Source: an uncultured Campylobacter sp. (GTDB taxonomy: Bacteria > Campylobacterota > Campylobacteria > Campylobacterales > Campylobacteraceae). Taken from it: 64,000 nucleotides of DNA. Made by a program: the position numbers and the translations under genes. The notes below the pieces were generated by a model that saw only the letters and a list, made by a program, of their open reading frames with translations, made no database searches and was not told where the DNA came from. Of the stretch, positions 46,021-55,551 are shown piece by piece (position 1 is the stretch's first letter; the number at the start of each line of letters is the position of its first letter). Location: NCBI GenBank assembly GCA_934728065.1, contig CAKVDW010000007.1, positions 1-64,000 of the forward strand. The letters are read 5' to 3'.

Positions 46021-47508
46021 CTAGCCATTTTCTATGGCATTTTCAAGTCTCATTTTAGCATTTTGAAGTAAATCTTTTGATTTTGCGCGCAAAGTAAAAG
46101 ATTTTTGAATTTTTAGAGCGATTTGTTCTTGTAACTTAAAATCAAATAAAGGGATTAGCACTTTTTCAATCTCACTTATTTTCCAATGCGCAATGATAGA
46201 ACCGCCAGCATCTCGTTCGGCTTGAAGTTTTGCCACGATAGAATTTAAAATTAAGCTTAAAACTTGTGGCAAAATTTCGCCTTTATCTTTAACTTTTAAA
46301 TGCAAAATTGCTCCACTTGTAATACACTCTAAATCTTCTTCTAAACAATAGCTTATGCCGATACTGCCATCTTTACTTAATAAAATTGTTTCTTTTTTTG
46401 GTGCAAGTTTTTTTAATTCTTTGCTAAAATCTTGCTCGTTTAAATAAATATCACTTTTTGAAAGTCCAAATTTGCCCAAATTTGCAACTCTTACAAATTC
46501 TATACCTTCGTCTTGATAAGCTTCACTGCCTGGCTCAATGGATTTTTGAATACTAACTAACTCGCCTAATTTTTTGTGTGAAAAACTTTTGATTTTAGTT
46601 TCCATTAAATCATATTTGCTTTGATAATACTCGCTATCCAAACGCCCGCTTTTGTGTAGGCTTTTTGAAAGTGGGCACACAGAAATGTTTAAATGCGGGT
46701 ATTTTTTGCTTATGTCGTTTATGTTTGCTAGCTCGCTTGGCTTTTTTGCTTGCAATGATGATTTTAACAAGGATTTGAGTGGATTTTTAAAATCTAGCTC
46801 TAATTCTTTATATAAAAGCTCTTGCGCCTCTTTGTAAAGCTTTTTGGAGTCTTCTAATGCCTCGTGAGATTGTTTAACAAGTTTTTCAATTTCAAGTTGA
46901 AAGGGTTTTGGAAAAAGGGGGATTTTTAAATTTCTAAGCACACCTAATGCAATAAATGGATTTATTTGCCCTGTGGCTTGTGCTTCCGTTTGTTTTTTAC
47001 CATATTTAGAATTCAAAAAAGTTGAAACATAGAAATGATTTATATCTGCTTTAAGAGATATTTTTGCAACATCTTGATTGATATTTAAAGGCTCTTTTAT
47101 GTCAAATATCGGCACAGCGTTACCAACCTTGCCTTTTATAGAAAAAATAATATCGCCGTTTTTCAAAATACTTCTTTTTAAATAGTTTAAATGACTTTCA
47201 AAAGAGATAAATTTTTTAACCTCATTTATCAAAAAATCATCTATAAATTCAGCGGTAATAAATTTTACTTCGTTTTCTTGTAAATTTTCGCCATAAGGTG
47301 TGTGTCCATTTGTAATTCTAGCAGAAAGTTGTTCAAGTGTTTTGCACTCAAATTTGCCTATAATTTGCTCATTTTCTAAATACTCTTTTTTAAAATACTC
47401 ACTATCTATGCGTTTGCTTTCGTTGTCTTTATTTACTTGTGAAAGCGGAAGAATGGCAATCTCTAAATGCGGATATTTAGCTTGTAAGCTTTCATTAAGA
47501 TTTTGCAT
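46021..47508 (-). CDS. DNA specificity subunit (HsdS/BcgIB-like)
   Basis: 495 residues made of two related halves, each starting KYPHL and containing (R/K)-x-DSEY: one from about residue 14, one from about 268. Each half has a target-recognition domain followed by a helical spacer, the pattern of subunits that read a split DNA site. Ends with ...KDLLQNAKMRLENAIENG. GAGGATAAAA precedes ATG. Last of three genes (nuclease-methylase, Fic, specificity). Partner enzyme at 48727-50730. Confidence 0.9.
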   Translation of the reverse strand: MQNLNESLQAKYPHLEIAILPLSQVNKDNESKRIDSEYFKKEYLENEQIIGKFECKTLEQLSARITNGHTPYGENLQENEVKFITAEFIDDFLINEVKKFISFESHLNYLKRSILKNGDIIFSIKGKVGNAVPIFDIKEPLNINQDVAKISLKADINHFYVSTFLNSKYGKKQTEAQATGQINPFIALGVLRNLKIPLFPKPFQLEIEKLVKQSHEALEDSKKLYKEAQELLYKELELDFKNPLKSLLKSSLQAKKPSELANINDISKKYPHLNISVCPLSKSLHKSGRLDSEYYQSKYDLMETKIKSFSHKKLGELVSIQKSIEPGSEAYQDEGIEFVRVANLGKFGLSKSDIYLNEQDFSKELKKLAPKKETILLSKDGSIGISYCLEEDLECITSGAILHLKVKDKGEILPQVLSLILNSIVAKLQAERDAGGSIIAHWKISEIEKVLIPLFDFKLQEQIALKIQKSFTLRAKSKDLLQNAKMRLENAIENG

Positions 47509-47539
47509 TTTTATCCTCGTTTTTATAAAAAGTTATAAA

Positions 47540-47632
47540 TTTTTCGACATATTTTTTTGATATGTCGAAAAAATGAAAAAAATTCGACATATTCACAAAA
47601 TATACGGAAATAATGAAAAAATTTCGGTATAT
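47540..47632. promoter_or_regulatory. Inverted repeats between fic and specificity gene
   Basis: TTTTCGACATAT and its complement (47541-47552 / 47560-47571) form a perfect 12-bp stem; a third copy TTCGACATAT lies at 47583-47592 in the original direction. A second, 11-of-12 inverted repeat ATATACGGAAAT / ATTTCGGTATAT (47600-47611 / 47621-47632) reaches the fic stop. Arrangement suggests operators rather than a simple terminator. Confidence 0.6.
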
Positions 47633-48708
47633 CATAATAATTCCTTTCTCAAAATATCAAAAAGCTTGATATTAACAAAATACTTATTTCTACCTATCTT
47701 TACACTTTGCAACAAGCTGACACTTTCGCAAGTTTTTAAATAAGTTGAAGCCGTGTGTCTATGAATTTTTAGCTTTTTTTCTAAAAAATCTATCTTTGTA
47801 TAAGGATAAGAAAAAAGTAACTCAATCAAATCTTTACTATAAACTTTTTTTGCTTTGCTTTGTAAAATCTGCGTGGCTTCTTTCATCGCTAAATCAATCT
47901 CTTTGATTCTTTTTATCGTAGCAATAGAAGTTTGCTCTATGCCTTTTAAAATATAACTTATCCATTCATTCCACGCCCCATTTTTGCTAACCTTTGCCAA
48001 AAGAGCGTAGTAATCTTCTTTATATTTAATGATATAAGCACTAAGATATAAAATAGGTAAATCTAAAAGCCCTTTGTAAGTGAGATAAAGAATGTTTAGA
48101 ATTCTGCCTGTCCTACCGTTGCCATCATAAAAAGGGTGTATGGTTTCAAATTGATAATGAATAATGGCTAGTTTGATGAGTGGATTAAGACTATCTAAAT
48201 CATCGTTAATATATTTTTCTAAATTTCCCATAAGTTTAATAATATCATCTTTATGTTGTGGTGGAATGTGCTTTATTTCATTTGTTGCTGGATTTTTCAG
48301 CATTGTGCCGCTTTGAGTTCTAAAACCTGCATTGCTTTTTTCTAATCTTTTTTGGATTTCTAAAATGTGTTTATTTAGCAAAAGTTTTTCATCTTTTATA
48401 AATTTAAAACCTTTTTTTAAGGCTAATTCATAGTTTTGCACTTCTTTGGCATTTTTGGTAATCTTGTTTTCATCAATTTGAGCTAAAAATAATTCATCGT
48501 GCGTTGTGATGATATTTTCAATAGCACTTGAATCTTTTGCTTCTTGTAAAATAAGAGAATTTATAAGTATATCTTGGTTTGGAATGATTTTAGCAAAACC
48601 GTTTAATTCGCCTAATTTACTTGATGCCCTACTTAATAACTCGTAATTTTCTGTGCTAATGCTTATCTTAGGCGGTAATGCTGGCGGAATAAATTCTTTT
48701 TTGTCCAT
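47632..48708 (-). CDS. Fic-domain AMP-transferase with N-terminal inhibitory helix and C-terminal winged helix
   Basis: 358 residues. Fic motif HPFYDGNGRTGR at 191-202. An inhibitory motif of the S-x3-E-N type, SSAIEN, at 60-65, puts it in class II (inhibitor in the same chain, N-terminal). The last 75 residues (LEKKLKIHRHTASTYLKTC) look like a winged helix. Lies between the two restriction genes on the same strand; 18-bp gap from the nuclease-methylase. Inferred: auto-inhibited AMPylator, perhaps also a regulator of its locus. Confidence 0.88.
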   Translation of the reverse strand: MDKKEFIPPALPPKISISTENYELLSRASSKLGELNGFAKIIPNQDILINSLILQEAKDSSAIENIITTHDELFLAQIDENKITKNAKEVQNYELALKKGFKFIKDEKLLLNKHILEIQKRLEKSNAGFRTQSGTMLKNPATNEIKHIPPQHKDDIIKLMGNLEKYINDDLDSLNPLIKLAIIHYQFETIHPFYDGNGRTGRILNILYLTYKGLLDLPILYLSAYIIKYKEDYYALLAKVSKNGAWNEWISYILKGIEQTSIATIKRIKEIDLAMKEATQILQSKAKKVYSKDLIELLFSYPYTKIDFLEKKLKIHRHTASTYLKTCESVSLLQSVKIGRNKYFVNIKLFDILRKELL

Positions 48709-48726
48709 TTGTGCTAATCCTATCTT

Positions 48727-50730
48727 TTATAAAACGCGCCAAAAACTCAAATTTTCGGCTTTTGCAAAGTCTATAAAGGCTTCTGCTATGCCGTCCCCAG
48801 TTAAGCCATCGTGGTTAAATAAATCGTGCTTTATGATTTTATGTCCGTGAGAGTCAAGCACGAACTCGCCGTTTGAATCTTTTAGGTAAATTTTCTCGCC
48901 TGAGTTATCCTTGCTAGGCTCGCTCATCGTGGCAAAGAAAATGTTATAATCATCACATTTTGGGCATAGCTCTTTGCCATTTTCATCAACACCGCCGTAT
49001 TTTTGCAAAAATAAAACACTAGTTTTCGTGCCTGTGTGTGGTTTAAAGACATTGCCGTGTAAGCCTACAACCGCTAAAATCCGCGCACGCTCTGCTATAA
49101 ATTCGCGTATGTATTTATCACTAGAATTGTTAAAACGCCCTTGTGGCAAAACGATAGCCATTCGTCCGCCATCTTTTAGCATATTTAAATTGCGCTCGAT
49201 AAATAAAATATCACGCCCGACTTTGTTTCCAGCTTTGCCTTTTGCGTTTTTACCTAGCTCATAGCGGGCTAAAATCCTGCTTTCTTTAATGTCGCCTGCA
49301 AAGGGTGGATTTGCCATTAAAATATCAAAGTTAAAATCCCTGTTTGCGTCTTTTTCTGCGCGGAGCTTTTTAAGCCTTTTCCACCCCTCAAAATAAATAT
49401 CTTCCCACTCATCGTTTTTTGTCCATTCATCCCAATGCTCATAGTCGATAGAATTTAGATAAAGCACATTTGTATGCCCATCGCCTGCGATTAGATTGAG
49501 CATTTTAGATACGCGCACGGATTTGTCATCAAAGTCAATGCCAAAAATTTTTTCCTTAACATAATCAATACATTCTGGGATTTTTTTCTCTGCGGTAAAA
49601 AGGTGGCTTTGGTTTAATCCTTTTGCCTTGTAAAGTTGCTGCCATACATAAAAGCAAGTGTGTATAGGAAAACCGCAACTCCCACTTGCTGGGTCTATCA
49701 TTGTTTCATTTGGCTTTGGATTAAGCATTTTCACGCACATATCAATCACATAACGCGGGGTGAAATACTGCCCTTTTTCGCCTTTGGCGGATTTATTTAC
49801 AAGGTATTCAAAGGCTTCATCGATGACCTCTAAATTTGAGTTAAAGAGTTTGACATTTTCTAGTGAGCCTATACATACGCTTAAATGAGATGGGGAGAGC
49901 TTGATTTTATCATCTTTGCTAAAAACGCCCTCCCATTTGTCTTTTGCTTTGTTAAAGAGCTTTTCGATTTTCATTTTAAGCTCTGAATCAGACTCACCAG
50001 CATTTCTAAACTCTAAATCCTTACTTTCATCCCTTGCGCCTGCTAACTCATCATAAAGCTTGATAAAAATAAGCTTAAAAACTTCTTCAAACACATCTAC
50101 ACCCGCGTTTGCTAGCACTTCATCTTCCATATCTAAAATGATATTTTTTAGGCTTGTTTTTTGCGTGCGAAGAATATCAGCTTGGGTTAAATCACTAAAT
50201 TTAAAAGGCTTATTTAAAATGTCTTTAAGGCTTTTATCTTGCGTAGGGATATTTGGGATAGGCTCAAAATAATTTGGGTCTTTGCGGTGATAATAACTAA
50301 TCTGCGAGCCATTACTCCATACCGCCATAGTCGCACCTGTGGCGTTGCAATAGCTTTTAAGCTGCTCTTTACCCTCTTTTAACTTGGGCTTTTTAACTTC
50401 TATGATGATATAAGGCGTGGTAATTTGGAGCTTATCCATTACAATAATGTCAGCTCTTTTTACTTCGCGCCCAAAATGCACAGAGTATTCAACTTGAATG
50501 CGGGATTTGGGGTAGCCGTATTCATTCATAAGCTTATCTAAATAAAGTTGGCGGATAATCTCTTCTGGGGTGAGCTTGATTTGCTTATCTCGCACTAGGC
50601 AAGTAACATAATAATTTGGTGCAGTTTTGCCTTCTTTAATGACAATTTTTTCTTCTAAATTCTCTATGGCTTTTTGGCTAAAAAGCTCTAATTTATACTC
50701 GCTATCTTTTAAAATTTCAGTTATTTTCAT
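48727..50730 (-). CDS. BcgI-like restriction-modification subunit: N-terminal nuclease plus N6-adenine methylase
   Basis: 667 residues. N-terminal Type I R-like nuclease domain (about 55-160) with D94 in RADIIVMD and E111-V-K113, then a helical HsdM_N region and a gamma-class methylase with DPASGSCGF (motif I) and MANPPFAGD (motif IV). No HsdR gene is present, so cutting and methylating lie in one chain and specificity in another, as in BcgI-type (Type IIB) enzymes. Paired with the specificity gene at 46021-47508 though fic separates them. Type IIB is inferred. Confidence 0.87.
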   Translation of the reverse strand: MKITEILKDSEYKLELFSQKAIENLEEKIVIKEGKTAPNYYVTCLVRDKQIKLTPEEIIRQLYLDKLMNEYGYPKSRIQVEYSVHFGREVKRADIIVMDKLQITTPYIIIEVKKPKLKEGKEQLKSYCNATGATMAVWSNGSQISYYHRKDPNYFEPIPNIPTQDKSLKDILNKPFKFSDLTQADILRTQKTSLKNIILDMEDEVLANAGVDVFEEVFKLIFIKLYDELAGARDESKDLEFRNAGESDSELKMKIEKLFNKAKDKWEGVFSKDDKIKLSPSHLSVCIGSLENVKLFNSNLEVIDEAFEYLVNKSAKGEKGQYFTPRYVIDMCVKMLNPKPNETMIDPASGSCGFPIHTCFYVWQQLYKAKGLNQSHLFTAEKKIPECIDYVKEKIFGIDFDDKSVRVSKMLNLIAGDGHTNVLYLNSIDYEHWDEWTKNDEWEDIYFEGWKRLKKLRAEKDANRDFNFDILMANPPFAGDIKESRILARYELGKNAKGKAGNKVGRDILFIERNLNMLKDGGRMAIVLPQGRFNNSSDKYIREFIAERARILAVVGLHGNVFKPHTGTKTSVLFLQKYGGVDENGKELCPKCDDYNIFFATMSEPSKDNSGEKIYLKDSNGEFVLDSHGHKIIKHDLFNHDGLTGDGIAEAFIDFAKAENLSFWRVL

Positions 50731-50803
50731 CTTTTTCCTTAAAAATTTTTATATGTATGGTAAGACTTAGACAATTTGCTTTCAAGCCTCAACGCTCTTG
50801 GAT

Positions 50804-51559
50804 TTACCTACAAAGATAGGTTACTAAAGCAGTTATTGCGTGTTCCTCTTCGCTCACCACAGGCAGGGTCGTATCAAAATTTGTTGCACTTTCTTGGCTT
50901 TTAACGCTTAAAGCTCGTGGTATGGGCAGTGATGAAAAGTCTAAATTTATGAGTTCGCATTGCTTATTTGTGAGTTTTGTGTAGTATGCGGTGTTAGCAA
51001 GTGCCTTTTGTATCAGCTCTTCGCTGAGTTTTTTTTCATTTTCCTTAAGCTCTTCATTTGTGAAACTCGCCCTTAAAGCAGGCATAGACATAGTGATGAA
51101 ACCGCTTTTTGAGGCTAAAGCATCTATGTCATTTAAAAGCTTGTTGTAGCTTAAAAGCTCATCAGCTTTTATCTTGCAAGATAAACTTGCCTCTACTCTT
51201 TGTCCTTTAGGGGTTTGAATCCCATCTTCATAAGAAAAAATAGGCTCTACGCTGTAACTTCCACCAGAACAAAAGCTTTCTTGCTCCACTCTTGAAAGAA
51301 TTTCTGTAAATACATTTGCTATAAGTGCCTTTTCTTCGGCACTTAAATTTATCTTTGTGCTTAAGGACTCGCTTGCTGTAAATCTTGGAGTAGATACAAA
51401 AACAGTTGGAGTAAGTTTGTTAGAGCTTTGAAGCTCTACGCTAAAGCTAAATCCCTCGCTAGGAGCATCTTTAAAAACCTTTGTGTTTATAAACAAGCCA
51501 ACAGCAAAGACAAGCACGCATAAAATTCCTATTCCCAAGCCTTTCAAGTAAGCTATCAT
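50804..51559 (-). CDS. Periplasmic membrane-anchored protein, SIMPL-like
   Basis: 251 residues from ATG 51559; AAAGGA lies 6 nt upstream. A longer frame to 51748 runs back through the start of mutY and is rejected. N-terminal hydrophobic helix MIAYLKGLGIGILCVLVFAV anchors a periplasmic domain with scattered cysteines and VEASLSCKIKADELLSYNKL, reminiscent of SIMPL/DUF541 proteins. Divergent from mutY, as the equivalent C. jejuni gene is. Function unknown. Confidence 0.72.
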   Translation of the reverse strand: MIAYLKGLGIGILCVLVFAVGLFINTKVFKDAPSEGFSFSVELQSSNKLTPTVFVSTPRFTASESLSTKINLSAEEKALIANVFTEILSRVEQESFCSGGSYSVEPIFSYEDGIQTPKGQRVEASLSCKIKADELLSYNKLLNDIDALASKSGFITMSMPALRASFTNEELKENEKKLSEELIQKALANTAYYTKLTNKQCELINLDFSSLPIPRALSVKSQESATNFDTTLPVVSEEEHAITALVTYLCR

Positions 51560-51632
51560 CGCAAATCCTTTAAAAAAATTTAACCTCAAGTATATAAAAA
51601 ATATGTTAATATACGCTAAAAGGTTGTTGGAT

Positions 51633-52805
51633 ATGGATAAAAAAGCTTTACACAAAGCACTTTTAAGCTGGTATGATAAAAACGGGCGCAAAAATTTGCC
51701 TTGGCGCACCTTTGGCACGCCCCTTTGTGATGAGCGTTTGCGTGGCATTGATGCTGCTTATGGCGTGTATATCAGCGAGATAATGCTCCAACAAACGCAA
51801 GTCAGTCGTGTGTTAGAGAACTTTTACTTTCCTTTTTTACACAAATTTCCAAATCTACAAAGCCTTGCAAATGCCGATGAAAGCGAGATTTTAAAGGCGT
51901 GGCAAGGGCTTGGGTATTACTCACGGGCTAGGAATTTAAAGCTTTGCGCGGCTTCTTGTGTCGCCCGATTTAACGGACACTTGCCCGAAAATGTAAGCGA
52001 ACTTACAAGGCTTGAAGGCATAGGCGCTTACACGGCTGGGGCGATAGCGTGCTTTGGCTATAAAAAGGCGGTTGGCTTTATAGACGGCAACATAAAACGC
52101 GTGTTTTCAAGGCTTTTTGCGCTTGCAAATCCTACGCAAAGCCTACTACAAAGCAAGGCAAACGAGCTTTTATGTGAGCAAAATGCCTTTGATTACAATC
52201 AAGCTTTGATTGATTTAGGCGCGCTTGTTTGCACGCCAAAGCTTGCAAGGTGCGCCCTTTGCCCGCTTGATGAGTGGTGCGTGGGCAAAAATGCGCCACA
52301 AAAATACCCACAAAGCAAAAAAGTAGAGTATGAAAGGCTGAATTTAAGCCTGTTTGTGGTGCGTTTGGGAGACAAAATCGCCCTGCAAAAAAGCAGGCAA
52401 AATCTTTACAAAGGCTTATACAACTTGCCGCAAATGCAAGCAAGGCAGGGCTTTGAATTTAGCAACGAGCTATCAAATGCTTGCGAATTTAATGGCGAGC
52501 AAGCAAAAGCCCGCACATTTGACGGCAAAGGGCAAAAATTTAGCGAAAAAAGGCTTGAATTTGGAGAAAAAGGGCTTAAATTCATCGGCGAATTCAAGCA
52601 TTCTTACACCAAATACCGCATAAATGCAAGGGTTTATGAGCTTGAATTTGACAAAAAGAGCAAAAATTTAGCTCAAAATCCCATTTTTAAAGCACTCAAC
52701 CTACAAGAATGCGAATTTATAGAGCCTAAAAAGCTGTCTTTGCTCCCACTTTCTAAGCTCTGTGTAAAGGCTTTGCAACTTTTTAGTCCAGCAAGGCTTT
52801 TTTAG
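51633..52805 (+). CDS. mutY: A/G-specific adenine glycosylase
   Basis: Removes A paired with 8-oxoG. Starts MDKKALHKALLSWYDKNGRK; frame extends 10 codons upstream but this ATG begins the conserved part. QQTQVSRV, helix-hairpin-helix LEGIGAYTAGAIACF with catalytic Asp in GFIDGNIKRVF, and the 4Fe-4S ligands C-x6-C-x2-C-x5-C. Between the catalytic core and C-terminal NUDIX-like domain is a low-complexity stretch (52441-52596) rich in F-x-x-K-x-L-x-F. Its 3' end overlaps the convergent permease gene by 23 bp. Confidence 0.94.
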   Translation: MDKKALHKALLSWYDKNGRKNLPWRTFGTPLCDERLRGIDAAYGVYISEIMLQQTQVSRVLENFYFPFLHKFPNLQSLANADESEILKAWQGLGYYSRARNLKLCAASCVARFNGHLPENVSELTRLEGIGAYTAGAIACFGYKKAVGFIDGNIKRVFSRLFALANPTQSLLQSKANELLCEQNAFDYNQALIDLGALVCTPKLARCALCPLDEWCVGKNAPQKYPQSKKVEYERLNLSLFVVRLGDKIALQKSRQNLYKGLYNLPQMQARQGFEFSNELSNACEFNGEQAKARTFDGKGQKFSEKRLEFGEKGLKFIGEFKHSYTKYRINARVYELEFDKKSKNLAQNPIFKALNLQECEFIEPKKLSLLPLSKLCVKALQLFSPARLF

Positions 52806-54048
52806 GCAAAAGCAAGACCACAAAGAACACAAAAATCATCATCGCAGCCACATACACGAAAAAGAAGTTTTCAAAGCCGTAGTTTTTAAATTGCAAGGCG
52901 ACAAAGGGCGCAGAACCGCCAAAAATGGCATTTGCCACCGCATACGAAAGCCCTGTTCCCAAAGCTCTTATATGCTCGGGAAAGAGTTTTGCCTTGAAAA
53001 TTCCAGCCACCGAAGTGTAAAAACTTAAAATCACAAACAAAGCCAAAATCGAACAAAAGGCAAGTAAAGGCGTATCAGCACTTATTTTTAAGAGCATAAA
53101 AAGCGGATAAATGCCCAAAAAAGCCAAAACAGCATAAATCAGCAAGGAATTTTTATGCCCGATTTTATCGCCTATGAGTCCAAAAATGGGCTGGATTATC
53201 ATCAAAACAAACAAAGCCGCAAGCATTATGTTGTTTGAAAGTGCCTTGTCAAAGCCAGCTGAGTTTATCATAAAGGTTTTGGTGTAAGTGGTTATGGTGT
53301 AAAAAGTGAGCGAACCACCCGCCGTAATGCCAACTATGATTAGAAAAGGCTTCCAAGAAGTGCTAAAAAGGGCTTTGAAACTTCCTCTGTCCTCGTGTTT
53401 GTGTAGTTCAGTAGCACTTTCGCTCATCACAGAACGAACAAACAAAGACCCCAAAGCCAAAAGCCCACCCACGACAAAGAGTATCCGCCAAGCGTAATCA
53501 TTCATTTCTTGCTCGCTAAAAAACAAAAGCATAATGCTAATGCTCGCCACCGCTAAAAGCTGTCCGCCGATGAGCGTTACATATTGAAACGATGAGTAAA
53601 AGCCTCGTCGTCCTTTTGTGGCAAGCTCTGAAAGGTAAGTAGCGGCTATGCCATACTCTCCGCCTACGCTCAAACCCTGAATGAGCCTTGCGATGAGCAG
53701 TAAAATGATAGCCAAATCCCCAACGCTTTCTTTGCTCGGCAAAGCAGCGATGAGAAAAGAACCCACAGCCATTAAGATAACCGAAAAAACCATAGATGAC
53801 TTTCGTCCGATTTTATCAGCCAGCGAGCCAAAGAGCCAACTACCGATAGGGCGCATAAAAAAGCCAGCCGCAAAAACGCCAAAAGCGCTGATTTGCTGTA
53901 TGGTAGGGTTGTCAGAATTTGAGAAATTGTGCGCAAAATACACCGCCGTAAAAGCATAAATGTAAAAATCAAACCATTCGACCAAATTTCCACTACTTGC
54001 GGCGATGATAGAGCGGATTTTTTGAGCCTTTGTGAGTTCTTTTGTCAT
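52783..54048 (-). CDS. MFS permease of the metabolite:H+ symporter family (KgtP/ProP-like)
   Basis: 421 residues, twelve membrane helices. AASSGNLVEWFDFYIYAF at the start, RPIGSWLFGSLADKIGRK between helices 2 and 3, and RLIQGLSVGGEYG are diagnostic for the MHS group. The place next to mutY matches the C. jejuni alpha-ketoglutarate permease gene; substrate is inferred from that only. Confidence 0.88.
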   Translation of the reverse strand: MTKELTKAQKIRSIIAASSGNLVEWFDFYIYAFTAVYFAHNFSNSDNPTIQQISAFGVFAAGFFMRPIGSWLFGSLADKIGRKSSMVFSVILMAVGSFLIAALPSKESVGDLAIILLLIARLIQGLSVGGEYGIAATYLSELATKGRRGFYSSFQYVTLIGGQLLAVASISIMLLFFSEQEMNDYAWRILFVVGGLLALGSLFVRSVMSESATELHKHEDRGSFKALFSTSWKPFLIIVGITAGGSLTFYTITTYTKTFMINSAGFDKALSNNIMLAALFVLMIIQPIFGLIGDKIGHKNSLLIYAVLAFLGIYPLFMLLKISADTPLLAFCSILALFVILSFYTSVAGIFKAKLFPEHIRALGTGLSYAVANAIFGGSAPFVALQFKNYGFENFFFVYVAAMMIFVFFVVLLLPKKALLD

Positions 54049-54078
54049 TTTTGTCCTTTGAGTTTTGTTTAAAGTTTT

Positions 54079-54084
54079 ATTATA
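54079..54084 (-). promoter_or_regulatory. -10 box of MFS permease gene
   Basis: Minus strand TATAAT, about 30 nt upstream of ATG 54048; CAAAGGACAAAA acts as ribosome-binding site. Confidence 0.6.
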
Positions 54085-54175
54085 AAGTTATGACTTAAAA
54101 ATTTGAAAAACATTGAGAGATTTAAGGCTATGATTTATTTTAGTTGTTACAAATCGTAACTATTTAAGAGTAAAA

Positions 54176-55093
54176 ATGCGTTTTGAAAAGATTTACATAG
54201 AATTAAGCGATATTTGCGGGCTTAACTGTGGCTTTTGTCCGAGCGTTAAGGGCGTGCGTGGGGCGATGAGCGTGGAGAAATTTGGCATTATCGCAAAAAA
54301 AGTGGCTGGTGTGGGGCGAATTTACACCTTTCATCTGCTGGGCGACCCACTTGTGCTGCCGAATTTAAAGGATTTCATCAAGCTTGCAAATGCGCACAAA
54401 ATGCCATTAGAGCTTACCACGAGCGGTTTTTATATGAGTGAGAAAAACACGCAACTTTTGCTTGAAAGTGAAAATATCCGTCAAATCAACCTTTCTTTAA
54501 TGGCTTTTTTGGCGCAAAAAAAGCTGAATTTAAACGAGTATTTTGCGCCGATTTTGCGTTTTTTGCGCTTGCATTTGGCGCAAAATTCGCAAAGTTTTGT
54601 GAATTTAAGGCTGTGGAATTTGGGAGCAAATTTTACGCCACCATTTGAAAATAACGCCATTTATAGCCTTTTAGAACGCGAATTTAACGCAAAAATTCAA
54701 AAAAATGCGCCCAAAAACCGCCTTGAAAACCGTATCATTTTGCACCAAAGTGAGCTGTTTTGCTGGGCTGGGGCGAAGACTGATGATTTAAGAGTGCAAA
54801 AAGAATTTGTGGATTCACAAGGCGAAAAAAATGCGCCCAAAGTGCCGTGTGTCAAAGGCTCGTGCCACGCACTGCGTAAGCAAATCGGCGTTTTAAGCGA
54901 TGGCACGGTTGTGCCTTGCTGTATGGATACAAGCGGCGTTATAGGGCTTGGCAACCTTTTTACGCAAGAGTTAAGCGAAATTTTAGCAAACAAGCGTGCA
55001 GTAGCGATGAAAAAGGGCTTTGAAAGGGGCGAATTCACCGAAAAACTATGCCAACAATGTGAATTTGGACGGCAAAAAACAAGGCAAATTTAA
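54176..55093 (+). CDS. Radical SAM protein with SPASM-like C-terminal cysteines
   Basis: 305 residues. N-terminal CGLNCGFC binds the SAM-cleaving 4Fe-4S cluster. C-terminal cysteines in CVKGSCHALRKQIGVLSDGT, VPCCMD and LCQQCEF could hold extra clusters. The TFHLLGDPLVLP and DGTVVPCCMDTSGVIGLGN blocks fit the SPASM group. Substrate unknown. Divergent from the permease; stop overlaps hicA by 4 bp. Confidence 0.88.
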   Translation: MRFEKIYIELSDICGLNCGFCPSVKGVRGAMSVEKFGIIAKKVAGVGRIYTFHLLGDPLVLPNLKDFIKLANAHKMPLELTTSGFYMSEKNTQLLLESENIRQINLSLMAFLAQKKLNLNEYFAPILRFLRLHLAQNSQSFVNLRLWNLGANFTPPFENNAIYSLLEREFNAKIQKNAPKNRLENRIILHQSELFCWAGAKTDDLRVQKEFVDSQGEKNAPKVPCVKGSCHALRKQIGVLSDGTVVPCCMDTSGVIGLGNLFTQELSEILANKRAVAMKKGFERGEFTEKLCQQCEFGRQKTRQI

Positions 55094-55299
55094 GAATTTT
55101 GCTTATCATCTAAAATCTCAAATAATTCTTTGATGATTTTAGGGTGTAAAATTTTACCGCTGTGGTGTGGCAAAACCATTCTTTTTGTGTTTTTGACATA
55201 AATTCTATGACTACCTTTTTGCCTGTCAAGCGCAAAGCCATTTTGAAAGAGCAAATTTTCAGCCTCTTTTGCTGTAAATTTGGGGAGTTTATCGCTCAA
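55090..55299 (-). CDS. hicA: HicA-family mRNA interferase toxin
   Basis: 69 residues; double-stranded-RNA-binding-like toxin. FTAKEAENLLFQNGFALDRQ and GSHRIYVKN (catalytic His) followed by HPKIIKELFEIL. Overlaps hicB by 11 bp. Here antitoxin comes first, the less common order. Confidence 0.88.
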   Translation of the reverse strand: MSDKLPKFTAKEAENLLFQNGFALDRQKGSHRIYVKNTKRMVLPHHSGKILHPKIIKELFEILDDKQNS

Positions 55300-55510
55300 A
55301 AGCCACCTCGATAGGTGCTATCACAGCACTTTTTGCCACCAGACTTTTTATCTCACTTTCTTTTAGGCTTTCTAAATAAAGCTCTATGGCTTCTTTGATA
55401 TTTGCCCTTGCCTCCTCAAAGCTTTCGCCCTCACTCACACAGCCTTTTAGCTCTGGCACAAAGGCAAAATAGCCGTTTTCGTCTTTTTCTATCACAGCGT
55501 TAAAGAGCAT
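55289..55510 (-). CDS. hicB: HicB-family antitoxin
   Basis: 73 residues: NAVIEKDENGYFAFVPELKG, CVSEGESFEEARANIKEAIE, the RNase-H-like HicB fold. No DNA-binding C-terminal part is visible, so autoregulation is uncertain. AAGGATAAAAA precedes ATG 55510. Confidence 0.88.
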   Translation of the reverse strand: MLFNAVIEKDENGYFAFVPELKGCVSEGESFEEARANIKEAIELYLESLKESEIKSLVAKSAVIAPIEVAFER

Positions 55511-55551
55511 TTTTTATCCTTGTTTTTGCTTTATTATAGCATAGAATTTAA

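Noticed and set aside
51560..51748. 63-residue N-terminal extension of the periplasmic protein
   Set aside because: It overlaps the divergent mutY start and is not signal-like; ATG 51559 has AAAGGA and begins the membrane anchor.
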